The notes beneath the pieces were generated by a model, which made no database searches, had not been told where the DNA came from, and saw only the letters and a list, made by a program, of their open reading frames with translations. 41,926 bases of DNA from a virus. Below, in pieces: positions 23,084 to 29,184 of the stretch (the stretch's first letter is position 1; every line of letters begins with the position of its first letter). Location: IMG/VR virus record IMGVR_UViG_3300010160_000090, positions 1 through 41,926 of that record; one strand, 5' to 3'. Position numbers and translations under genes: made by a program.

Positions 23084-23901
23084 TACGCAAACTCCTTTCT
23101 TGCTTTATCGAACTCTGCGCGTAACGTAGTAGTATCACTTTCGTCTGCTAATAAAAACTTGAAATCTAAAAGATTTTTAAATTGACTATAAAGCACTTTT
23201 AATTCTTCAAGGTCATTAACTTCGTGTATTTCTTTGAGGTAACTTTGTAAAGTACTAAAGAAATTTACGTCAGCCTCTACAGTTTCGATAGCCTTATCTG
23301 GAATTGATACAGGAGTATTAATCCGCGTGACCGCTTCTGAACTAACCGCTACGGGCGCTACAACGTCAGCCTGAGCCATTTCTTCGGCGGTATAGATACC
23401 CGAAAGGTCATTTGGAAATGCCTTACGTAACGCTAAAGATTCCGCGCACTTAGCCAACATAACGTCGGGCATTTTTTTCCAGATAGGGTTATTAGGAACT
23501 GCGTATGAATCGAACTTTGCTACTGCGTATAAAGGCTCATCAAAGTCTTTATGCGATACGCCAACTTTGGCGGCAACTGGCGGTGAGTTAGATAACCAAA
23601 CATCTTTCCATTCGCCATCTTCACCGCACCAGAACGGACCAACTTGTCCTGCGTATTTATCAGAACGGTTAGCGATAATACGCAAGCCATCAATACTCGC
23701 TTGGATTGTATATTTACCACCTCTCGCAATCATATAAAGTTGTCGAGCGAATGGGTCAAGACCAGTTCGTTGTGCGTAATGTAGGAATACAGCAAGTTCC
23801 GCTTTAGGTGCGTCTGCTAATCCGATTTGTTTTAGTGCGGCTAATTGCGTATCAGCCCACCAAGTCTGGTCGGAATTTACTTTGAGTATGGAATTATTCA
23901 T
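23083..23901 (-). CDS. recT: RecT/Bet-family single-strand annealing protein
   Basis: 272 residues. The N-terminal core fits the RecT/Bet family: a short helix (AELAVFLHYAQRTGLDPFAR), QLYMIARGGKYTIQASIDG, then DGLRIIANRSDKYAG and PVAAKVGVSHKDFDEP. The later LAKCAESLALRKAFPNDLSGIYTAEEM is a second hallmark. The C-terminal 80 residues are acidic and variable. It anneals complementary strands during phage recombination and concatemer formation. The start overlaps a tiny upstream frame as ATGA. The nuclease, SSB and RusA genes further down complete the set. Confidence 0.92.
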   Translation of the reverse strand: MNNSILKVNSDQTWWADTQLAALKQIGLADAPKAELAVFLHYAQRTGLDPFARQLYMIARGGKYTIQASIDGLRIIANRSDKYAGQVGPFWCGEDGEWKDVWLSNSPPVAAKVGVSHKDFDEPLYAVAKFDSYAVPNNPIWKKMPDVMLAKCAESLALRKAFPNDLSGIYTAEEMAQADVVAPVAVSSEAVTRINTPVSIPDKAIETVEADVNFFSTLQSYLKEIHEVNDLEELKVLYSQFKNLLDFKFLLADESDTTTLRAEFDKARKEFA

Positions 23902-23972
23902 CTGATTTTTCTCCCTTTGATAGTTGGATTTGGTATCGTTATGTTTGCTATTACTTTTACTTGTTTAGCCAT
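23898..23972 (-). CDS. Possible 24-residue basic peptide ahead of recT
   Basis: MAKQVKVIANITIPNPTIKG with a basic end. GAAGG precedes the ATG, and its stop overlaps the recT ATG (ATGA), so it could be a translated leader that couples to recT. It is too short for any family call. Confidence 0.4.
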   Translation of the reverse strand: MAKQVKVIANITIPNPTIKGRKIR

Positions 23973-23995
23973 TTGTAACGCCTTCTTTCTTTTAG

Positions 23996-24226
23996 TTATA
24001 ACCAACTAATACGACAAACGCCCGTTGCGTTTGTTCGTAAATCGCAGGTCAGGTAGAAATGTGTAGCGACTAAATAAAAAAGAAACCCCATCACTATCGC
24101 GGTAGCAAATACAACACGCTTGCCGCGTAAAGTTAAATGATGTGGGTTTCCGTTTTTTTCATTTACATAAGAGATTAAACCGCCAAAGAAAATGGCGAAT
24201 AAAACGCTAAGAATTAAACTGAACAT
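23996..24226 (-). CDS. Small membrane protein with two transmembrane segments
   Basis: 76 residues. Hydrophobic segments at about 3-22 (SLILSVLFAIFFGGLISYV) and 38-56 (VVFATAIVMGFLFYLVATHF) flank a basic loop (NPHHLTLRGKR). The C-terminus has two Cys. A strong GGAGG site lies ahead of the ATG. It follows a terminator and starts the recT transcript segment. A membrane role at the early stage, such as exclusion of other phages, is possible but untested. Confidence 0.7.
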   Translation of the reverse strand: MFSLILSVLFAIFFGGLISYVNEKNGNPHHLTLRGKRVVFATAIVMGFLFYLVATHFYLTCDLRTNATGVCRISWL

Positions 24227-24299
24227 TGGGTTGCCTCCATAGATTATTTTACACGGAATTTAGATATTGGGAAATGACTTTTCATAGGGTTATGAAAAG

Positions 24300-24336
24300 A
24301 GTGTGGCGCGTAGTCACCTTCTCTACGCGCCACACT
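24300..24336 (-). terminator. Hairpin terminator after the DUF932 gene
   Basis: AGTGTGGCGCGTAG (24300-24313) pairs with CTACGCGCCACACT (24323-24336), a perfect 14 bp GC-rich stem with a 9-base loop. Read leftward, it is followed by CTTTTC. It lies 10 bases past the end of the DUF932 gene. This is a convincing leftward terminator that divides the early operon in two. Confidence 0.75.
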
Positions 24337-24346
24337 TTAGTTAACG

Positions 24347-25360
24347 TTATGAAATAAGTGCTAACGCCTTATTCTTGAAACGGTCTCCAAGACCAGTAAC
24401 AATTTTTTCGGCTCTAGCGCGTTCAGGATTAGTCGAACGAACTGGCTTTGCCCAATCCGCATATTCGACTATCGTGTTATATGCCGCCCACTTTGTATTA
24501 GCAATATTTAATTGCGTAGGTGCTTTCCATAATCCCATTAACGTTCCGCGAGCAGTCTCAGCAAGGTTACGAGCGCGCTCTTGTTCTTCGTCAATAGGAA
24601 TTAATTTTTCAACGATAGCGGTAAATTGCTTATCCGTCATTGGCTGTGACAGAAGTTTTTCTGCTTCTACTTCAAACGCTTCGACGTACTTAAATGTAAC
24701 GCCAAGTGTTTCTCTTGCGAGTTGTACTTTGCTTCCTACCTTTGGAGTATGACGCCAAGCAAAAGAACTTGTTGCTTGATTAATAGCCATTGATAAAGTG
24801 TTTTGGCATACAACCCGAATAGGTGTAACCATAACGTTAAACGAACTTGTACCGTCGTGTGTATTCCACGCCATAAGATAAAGATTGATAGCGTCCACGC
24901 CACCAACGTTTAATCCTTCGGGCATTTTCATAGTCATAAAAACTTTACGACCATTATCAATCGAACCAGCAGTTTCAAATACAGCGCCCGATTCGTCAGC
25001 AATATTATTTAGAAAAGAGAAGGCTTCTAAATTTTGTACTGGCGTGTAACGAGAACCAACTACACCTAACGCTTCTGGAATAGAAGTCTTAGGATTGAAA
25101 CGGTAAGTCATAAATTTATCAGGAAAAATAATTTTATTATTCTTACCGTTTTTATCTGAAACATTACCGTTCTTATCGGGAACAATAACGCTAACGGGAT
25201 TTTCTGATTTCTTAACTTCCCAATCTAGGTACGCAGTCTTTAACGCTTCCTCTGCGGACAAAGCGCCTTCTGTGACCGTACCTAATTTATGCCACGCTAC
25301 TTCTCTGGCTGAGAAGAACGCTGTTGTACCATCTTGGAACTGCTCTAGTGCGTGTGCCAT
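24347..25360 (-). CDS. DUF932 (TIGR03299-type) phage/plasmid protein
   Basis: 337 residues. The start AREVAWHKLGTVTEGALSAEEAL, then FRFNPKT-like and VVGSRYTPVQNLEAFSFL blocks, and the IRVVCQNTLSMAINQA motif are hallmarks of DUF932. This family is common in phages and plasmids of actinobacteria and has no settled function. The C-terminal part (ANTKWAAYNTIVEYADW) is conserved as well. It stands between the small-gene block and a terminator, suggesting strong early expression. Confidence 0.88.
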   Translation of the reverse strand: MAHALEQFQDGTTAFFSAREVAWHKLGTVTEGALSAEEALKTAYLDWEVKKSENPVSVIVPDKNGNVSDKNGKNNKIIFPDKFMTYRFNPKTSIPEALGVVGSRYTPVQNLEAFSFLNNIADESGAVFETAGSIDNGRKVFMTMKMPEGLNVGGVDAINLYLMAWNTHDGTSSFNVMVTPIRVVCQNTLSMAINQATSSFAWRHTPKVGSKVQLARETLGVTFKYVEAFEVEAEKLLSQPMTDKQFTAIVEKLIPIDEEQERARNLAETARGTLMGLWKAPTQLNIANTKWAAYNTIVEYADWAKPVRSTNPERARAEKIVTGLGDRFKNKALALIS

Positions 25361-25387
25361 TTCTTTTTTGCCTTTCGTTAGTTGGGT

Positions 25388-25540
25388 TTATTCTTCTAAT
25401 CTGCCTTTATTTTTACATAGCGGACATTCGTAATAAGCACGACCACCACATATATTTATATCCATTGAGGATTCAATTAAACATTCTCCACAAATAACTT
25501 CACGGATTTCTTCCGTATCGTTGACGTGTGAACAAGTCAT
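25388..25540 (-). CDS. Small zinc-ribbon protein
   Basis: 50 residues. CSHVN at the start, VICGECLIESS in the middle and YYECPLCKNKGRLEE at the end give two CxxC pairs plus extra Cys. It looks like a rubredoxin-like or zinc-ribbon fold. The ATG overlaps the preceding TGA (ATGA). The function is unknown. Confidence 0.72.
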   Translation of the reverse strand: MTCSHVNDTEEIREVICGECLIESSMDINICGGRAYYECPLCKNKGRLEE

Positions 25541-25791
25541 TGACTTAACGCTTCTATGGAATCGTTCAGTTCAGTCTTAACACGTAACGCAATTTCGTAA
25601 GTATCGCCAACAAAAGAAGGTGGCGGCACTTCTGGGTTACGTTGAAACCTTGCGGCGTTATACCACTTAGTCCAAGCAAAAAAGTCAATAACTAAATACT
25701 GACTTGATTTACAATAAGCGCTGTTATATGCCGCGTTGTGATAATGGCTTCCTGGCGCTACCGTTATATATGAATTTGATTCTTTATTCAT
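25537..25791 (-). CDS. Hypothetical protein
   Basis: 84 residues, Tyr- and Trp-rich: SYITVAPGSHYHNAAYNSAY, then KSSQYLVIDFFAWTKWYNA, and VGDTYEIALRVKTELNDSI. The start overlaps the preceding TGA and its own stop overlaps the next ATG, so it sits in a coupled string. No family is recognised. Confidence 0.7.
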   Translation of the reverse strand: MNKESNSYITVAPGSHYHNAAYNSAYCKSSQYLVIDFFAWTKWYNAARFQRNPEVPPPSFVGDTYEIALRVKTELNDSIEALSQ

Positions 25792-25913
25792 TTTGAATTT
25801 TTTCCCATCTCAAATGCTTCAATTACTGTTTCTAGTATTACATCTAAATCAAGCGGATTTTGAAATAAATCTTTTGCAATTAATTCCAAATCCAGCAACT
25901 CATCTTTAGTCAT
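25788..25913 (-). CDS. Small acidic helical protein
   Basis: 41 residues: MTKDELLDLELIAKDLFQ, then DLDVILETVIEAFEMG. Acidic and helical, it may be a small binding partner or inhibitor. Both its start and its stop overlap neighbouring genes as ATGA, which supports its reality. Confidence 0.62.
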   Translation of the reverse strand: MTKDELLDLELIAKDLFQNPLDLDVILETVIEAFEMGKNSK

Positions 25914-26344
25914 TTTATTTCTCCCTTATAGTAAGTGCCGTCTGGTTTAACCCAGATGTACGGCAAGTTGTTTTTTACTTTGAACTTGTAGAAATTAGAA
26001 TCTTTACGCACTAAATTTGATTGGTGCGAAAGATGTAATTGTCCGTGACCTAACCAGAAAGGCATTTCTGGATTGGTTGTAGTTACTTGTGCTTTGAATC
26101 GCGGTAACAAGGTGTCTTTATATCCCCGTGATATCCACTCTTCACAAATAACTATTGCGTATTGAATTAGCGCTTGTTCGTAATCGCGCCACATAACGGT
26201 ACAAGGGTGGTTGACCCAACCTTTTGTTTGACCGCGTATCGCATTAAGTATTTGTAATGCTTCTACGCGTTGCTTACCTAACCTTTTGTAATCTAAGACT
26301 TGCGCTGATTTGCGAAAGTCTGCGTACGGCAAAAAGGTTTGCAT
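25910..26344 (-). CDS. Pyrimidine-dimer DNA glycosylase-like protein
   Basis: 144 residues. MQTFLPYADFRKSAQVLDYKR, then LGKQRVEALQILNAIRG, WVNHPCTVMWRDYEQALIQY and the PFWLGHGQLHLSHQSNL block match the MSMEG_6728/T4 endonuclease V-type family. These enzymes remove UV-induced pyrimidine dimers by base excision with strand cleavage. A sunlit-water phage could use it to repair its DNA. It is about the usual length. Activity is inferred from the family; the catalytic residues were not assigned. Confidence 0.85.
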   Translation of the reverse strand: MQTFLPYADFRKSAQVLDYKRLGKQRVEALQILNAIRGQTKGWVNHPCTVMWRDYEQALIQYAIVICEEWISRGYKDTLLPRFKAQVTTTNPEMPFWLGHGQLHLSHQSNLVRKDSNFYKFKVKNNLPYIWVKPDGTYYKGEIK

Positions 26345-26566
26345 TTATTTTCTCGCTTCTTTGTGTGCTTGATGTAATGTGAATCTGCCTAACATTCTGC
26401 TACTAAAAATAAGGTTACTAACTACCGCTTGTGCGTGTTCGTAATCCTTATCATTAATAGCGCGAGCAAATATTTGACCTGCCATTTCAATATAAGCAAG
26501 GTCAAGCGTTACGTCGTGTACTGCCAGTTCGTCACATAACGGGCAATCTAAATCGGCGTATGTCAT
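26345..26566 (-). CDS. Hypothetical protein with N-terminal CxxC
   Basis: 73 residues. YADLDCPLCDELAVHDVTLD carries a CxxC. The rest is helical (MAGQIFARAINDKDYEHAQAV, GRFTLHQAHKEA). The ATG overlaps the previous stop. No family is recognised. Confidence 0.68.
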   Translation of the reverse strand: MTYADLDCPLCDELAVHDVTLDLAYIEMAGQIFARAINDKDYEHAQAVVSNLIFSSRMLGRFTLHQAHKEARK

Positions 26567-26826
26567 TCTGTTTTTCCTTGCTTTGTAAATGCGTCGTAGT
26601 AACAGTTACCACAAATTTGATATATTTGTGATTCCTTATTTTTTTGTAGTGCGTAAAAGACTGCTGTTTCATTACCGCAGAAATTACAATGCATTTGTTT
26701 ATCCCCCTTTTCGTTTTTATTAAAACAAGGAATACACAACCATTGTTGATAAGTTTCATAAAATTTGTTTGGAGAATTAATTGAACGTATTTCTCCGCAC
26801 CCGTTACATTTTCTTCTGATAGCCAT
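26563..26826 (-). CDS. Double zinc-ribbon small protein
   Basis: 87 residues with two zinc-ribbon motifs: CNGCGEIRSI with CIPCFNKNE, then CNFCGNETAVFYALQ with ICGNCYYDAF. They probably fold as two tandem ribbons. It is followed by a coupled gene (ATGA overlap). Such proteins may bind RNA polymerase or nucleic acid, but there is no direct evidence for a target. Confidence 0.72.
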   Translation of the reverse strand: MAIRRKCNGCGEIRSINSPNKFYETYQQWLCIPCFNKNEKGDKQMHCNFCGNETAVFYALQKNKESQIYQICGNCYYDAFTKQGKTE

Positions 26827-26839
26827 TACTTGTCCCCCT

Positions 26840-26980
26840 TTAAAGTTTCTTTACGCAAGGTGCGCAAAGAAAATGAGTAGTGCAGTAGCAATCTTGTTGC
26901 CCTTGTGTTTTTTCGGCTACTTCTTTATTGACGGCGATAGCCATTTCTGTATCGCCGTCAAAATCTTCCGCGTTATACAT
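26840..26980 (-). CDS. Small Cys-rich protein
   Basis: 46 residues. The start MYNAEDFDGDTEMAIAVNK is acidic, and the end CYCTTHFLCAPCVKKL has a CxC...CxxC group with a His. AAAGGAGAGC precedes the ATG. The function is unknown. Confidence 0.7.
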   Translation of the reverse strand: MYNAEDFDGDTEMAIAVNKEVAEKTQGQQDCYCTTHFLCAPCVKKL

Positions 26981-26990
26981 TTGCTCTCCT

Positions 26991-27482
26991 TTAGTTTTCT
27001 TCTGCGCTGAAGTCATCTACTTCAGTAGAAACGTCGTCACAATCAACGTCATTGTGGCGTCCGCAATAATCAATGCTGATATCAAAGTCACCGTCATCGA
27101 TTTTTTCTTCGTCAAAGTCAAGTGGAACAGTTAGTTCTGCTTCTACGTTAACTGTGAACGAAACTGATATTGTTTTAGTTAGTTCTATATCAAGTTCTGC
27201 GGCAAGTTCTTTTAGTTCTTCTACTGACGCTGAATCGTTCTCCTTGATATGTTCCTTAAGAAACTCTTCTACTGTATTTGTAACTTCTCGCAAACGAGCG
27301 CGGTGTGTATTAGACGCTTGCTCTGTATACTCTAAACGCTTTTTGAGAGATTCGATTGTATTGAAGTGAATCACAAACTCATCTACAAGGTCGCCAAACG
27401 AATGGTCCTTGATAAATTCTTCTGCGATTTGTGCTGGTGTTTGTTCTACTACTATTTCTGTATTTGTTATATCTGTAGTCAT
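26991..27482 (-). CDS. Acidic coiled-coil protein downstream of ribozyme 2
   Basis: 163 residues. The middle is a coiled coil (ESLKKRLEYTEQASNTHR, REVTNTVEEFLKEHI), and the last 45 residues are very acidic (FDEEKIDDGDFDISID). It could imitate DNA or act as a dimeric inhibitor. An AAAGGGAAAA site precedes the ATG. Its 5' leader holds the stem I hairpin left after cleavage by the hammerhead ribozyme at 27.5 kb. Confidence 0.72.
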   Translation of the reverse strand: MTTDITNTEIVVEQTPAQIAEEFIKDHSFGDLVDEFVIHFNTIESLKKRLEYTEQASNTHRARLREVTNTVEEFLKEHIKENDSASVEELKELAAELDIELTKTISVSFTVNVEAELTVPLDFDEEKIDDGDFDISIDYCGRHNDVDCDDVSTEVDDFSAEEN

Positions 27483-27503
27483 TTTATTTTCCCTTTGTTA
27501 GTT

Positions 27504-27520
27504 CTGATGAGGCTCATCAG
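27504..27520 (-). promoter_or_regulatory. Palindrome masking the ribozyme 2 catalytic core
   Basis: CTGATGA (27504-27510) and TCATCAG (27514-27520) form a perfect 7 bp inverted repeat around GGC. On the minus strand the CUGAUGA core of ribozyme 2 can pair with this downstream copy. That hairpin would compete with the active fold. The other two ribozymes lack it. Confidence 0.75.
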
Positions 27521-27562
27521 CAGTACCGTTCAGTACTGGACTCCCTTACGGGAGTTTCGCCT
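27510..27562 (-). ncRNA. Type II hammerhead ribozyme 2
   Basis: Minus-strand order: AGGC (stem II), GAAA (27555-27558), stem III CTCCC/GGGAG with GTAA loop, cleavage site UC (27539-27540), stem I CAGTAC/GTACTG, core CTGATGA (27514-27520), GCCT closing stem II. Every conserved core base, including the G10.1-C11.1 pair, is present. Predicted cut is between 27539 and 27538. Stem II is the open helix, hence type II. It starts five bases past the stop of a 39-residue gene and lies upstream of the acidic coiled-coil gene. Confidence 0.92.
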
Positions 27563-27566
27563 TACT

Positions 27567-27686
27567 TTATTTTGCTTCTGTTTTATAGTCACACTTTGGA
27601 CATTGTTCGTATTTCTTCCAAGGAAGATTATCAAAATTAATAATCTTATTTGTATACATTTTCGTTCCGCATTGAGGACATTTCAT
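27567..27686 (-). CDS. 39-residue zinc-ribbon protein
   Basis: MKCPQCGTKMYTNKIIN, then LPWKKYEQCPKCDYKTEAK: a textbook CPxCG...CPKC zinc ribbon. GAGAAGGTG precedes the ATG at good distance. It follows the preceding stop by six bases. The hammerhead ribozyme 2 begins right after its stop, so the mRNA end would be set by the ribozyme. The function is unknown. Confidence 0.75.
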   Translation of the reverse strand: MKCPQCGTKMYTNKIINFDNLPWKKYEQCPKCDYKTEAK

Positions 27687-27692
27687 TTAACG

Positions 27693-28058
27693 CTACACCT
27701 TCTCTTTCTCTTGAACGCTGTAAATTGAACCGCGTATTTCTTTGATTTCTGCATCTTCTTTCTTGATGAATCCGAAGTCCGCGCAGATGTAAACCTGACC
27801 GTCGATTTCGATTTCGTCACCGATTGAAATTGAAGTGTGAGTGCGAGTTGCAGATAACTTCTTTTCAATCTGGTTCCAGATTAAACCGCTATAAGTGTTT
27901 GTATCTTTGTAAATCCACTCGCAGATGTTTACGTCAGCGATTTCGTTGATGTTCTGACCAGTAAATGAACCAAGTTCAAACTCCACTGATGAAACGAAAC
28001 GACCAATCTCTGGCTTATCACCGAACGCTTTCCAACTGATTTTGATTTTCTTTGTCAT
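27693..28058 (-). CDS. Hypothetical protein
   Basis: 121 residues: TKKIKISWKAFGDKPEIG, then SVEFELGSFTGQNINEIADV, GDEIEIDGQVYICADFGFIKK and a final KEIRGSIYSVQEKEK. Mixed alpha/beta without Cys clusters. It looks like a small OB or beta-barrel protein by strand pattern, but I do not recognise the family. AAAGGGAGAAAC precedes the ATG. Confidence 0.68.
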   Translation of the reverse strand: MTKKIKISWKAFGDKPEIGRFVSSVEFELGSFTGQNINEIADVNICEWIYKDTNTYSGLIWNQIEKKLSATRTHTSISIGDEIEIDGQVYICADFGFIKKEDAEIKEIRGSIYSVQEKEKV

Positions 28059-28070
28059 TTGTTTCTCCCT

Positions 28071-28262
28071 TTAGTTTAATGAACCGAATTGGCGGATAAT
28101 GTTTGTAGCATTTTTTAATGCGTTTTTAACTGTGGAATTGTAATAAGTTCTTTGTCCTAAATATAAATCACCGAGCCAGGCGTCTATTTGAACTGCCCTT
28201 GGTTCTGCTGCTGGACGTTGTACGACTGTGTGTAAATCTTTGAGGTTTGATTTTGTTAGCAT
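28071..28262 (-). CDS. Small hypothetical protein
   Basis: 63 residues: KSNLKDLHTVVQRPAAEP, then IDAWLGDLYLGQRTYYNST and a helical end. An AAAAGGAGAAAT ribosome site lies upstream. It belongs to the run of short early genes that share this type of site. No family is recognised. Confidence 0.65.
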   Translation of the reverse strand: MLTKSNLKDLHTVVQRPAAEPRAVQIDAWLGDLYLGQRTYYNSTVKNALKNATNIIRQFGSLN

Positions 28263-28276
28263 TTTTATTTCTCCTT

Positions 28277-28474
28277 TTAATTAGTAGTTGAGTAGAATTG
28301 AACTGCGGTTAAAAATAAACCCTTGTCGAACTTAGGGTTTTGTGCTTGAAGCATTTCTATAATTACTTCTGTGTAGTAATCAAGCGCTTTTGTATCAAAA
28401 GCCAAACGGCGCTTTGAATCTTCGATAGTCCAACCGATTGACTTTGCGATTAGTTCGTAATCTTTCTTTGTCAT
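28277..28474 (-). CDS. Small hypothetical protein
   Basis: 65 residues, helical: KKDYELIAKSIGWTIEDSKRR, then LDYYTEVIIEMLQAQNPKFD. An AAAGGGAGAAAG site and a short gap place it in the same transcript as its neighbours. No family is recognised. Confidence 0.65.
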   Translation of the reverse strand: MTKKDYELIAKSIGWTIEDSKRRLAFDTKALDYYTEVIIEMLQAQNPKFDKGLFLTAVQFYSTTN

Positions 28475-28678
28475 TTACTTTCTCCCTTTTTCGATTTGCT
28501 CGTCTAACCAGCATTGGAGTATTGAAACGCTTGCTGTTAGTTCGTTAGCAAGTTGACCGAAATCTGAATCGTTAGTGAAATCGGTAATTGTTTTATCTTT
28601 CATCATCTTGTTTGCTTCTTGCATTAACATTCGTGCGTATTTAAAACTGCTACGAACATCTGACTTTGTATATTCCAT
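28475..28678 (-). CDS. Small hypothetical protein downstream of ribozyme 1
   Basis: 67 residues, helical: TKSDVRSSFKYARMLMQEA, then FGQLANELTASVSILQCWLDE. CAAGGGAT precedes the ATG. Its leader starts with the stem I hairpin produced when hammerhead ribozyme 1 cuts. No family is recognised. Confidence 0.65.
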   Translation of the reverse strand: MEYTKSDVRSSFKYARMLMQEANKMMKDKTITDFTNDSDFGQLANELTASVSILQCWLDEQIEKGRK

Positions 28679-28704
28679 TTTATTATCCCTTGTTTGTTTT
28701 AACT

Positions 28705-28757
28705 GAACTCGTCAGCAACCGCCGTTACGGTTGGACACCCTTTCGGGTGTTTCGTTC
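28705..28757 (-). ncRNA. Type II hammerhead ribozyme 1
   Basis: Minus-strand order: GAAC (stem II), GAAA (28750-28753), stem III CACCC/GGGTG with GAAA tetraloop, cleavage site UC (28734-28735), stem I CAACCG/CGGTTG, core CTGACGA (28709-28715), GTTC closing stem II. The fit to the hammerhead consensus is complete. The predicted cut is between 28734 and 28733. The element begins on the very next base after the TAA of the upstream gene and lies 27 bases before the next ATG. Confidence 0.93.
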
Positions 28758-29093
28758 TTAGTTATGTTTCATTCTGAAAGCGATTAATTTAATAATCGCT
28801 ACTGCGTCGTGATAACTTTGTACGTTTCTGAAATCGTACTTTTCTATTCCGTTAGGTTCATAAGCATTAATTCTGTAACCATCTACGCCTTCATATCTAA
28901 CGAAGATTGAAAAAATTCGCTTATCGTTAACTGTGTGACTGAATTGAAGTTGCTTTGGACGACGGTCTAATTTTGTACCTTCTGGACTATTACCAGCAAA
29001 AGCAATAATGGTATCTAATGCAAGTTCTTGTTTTGTTATAAAACTTGAAATTACTTTATTACTTGCGTCGTGCATTGTATTTGTTGTAGTCAT
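28758..29093 (-). CDS. Hypothetical protein between ribozymes 3 and 1
   Basis: 111 residues: DASNKVISSFITKQELALDTI, GTKLDRRPKQLQFSHTVND, FSIFVRYEGVDGYRINAYE, then FRNVQSYHDAVAIIKLI. Mixed alpha/beta and no recognised family. It is the first clear gene of the early operon. Hammerhead ribozyme 3 lies upstream and ribozyme 1 immediately downstream, so its mRNA would be cut out at both ends. AAAAGGGAAAAC precedes the ATG. Confidence 0.68.
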   Translation of the reverse strand: MTTTNTMHDASNKVISSFITKQELALDTIIAFAGNSPEGTKLDRRPKQLQFSHTVNDKRIFSIFVRYEGVDGYRINAYEPNGIEKYDFRNVQSYHDAVAIIKLIAFRMKHN

Positions 29094-29122
29094 TTTGTTT
29101 TCCCTTTTCTGTAGTGGCTGTT

Positions 29123-29184
29123 CTCATCAGTAACGGTTCGCCTGTCCGTTAGACACCGTGCCTTTTAGTGACACGGTGTTTCGA
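29123..29184 (-). ncRNA. Type II hammerhead ribozyme 3
   Basis: Minus-strand order: C then GAAA (29179-29182), stem III CACCGTG/CACGGTG with an 11-base loop, cleavage site UC (29152-29153), stem I TAACGG/CCGTTA, core CTGATGA (29124-29130), then GA. Core bases are all present, but the closing stem II is only about two pairs, weaker than in the other copies. The predicted cut is between 29152 and 29151. It lies in the leader of the first early gene. Confidence 0.85.
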
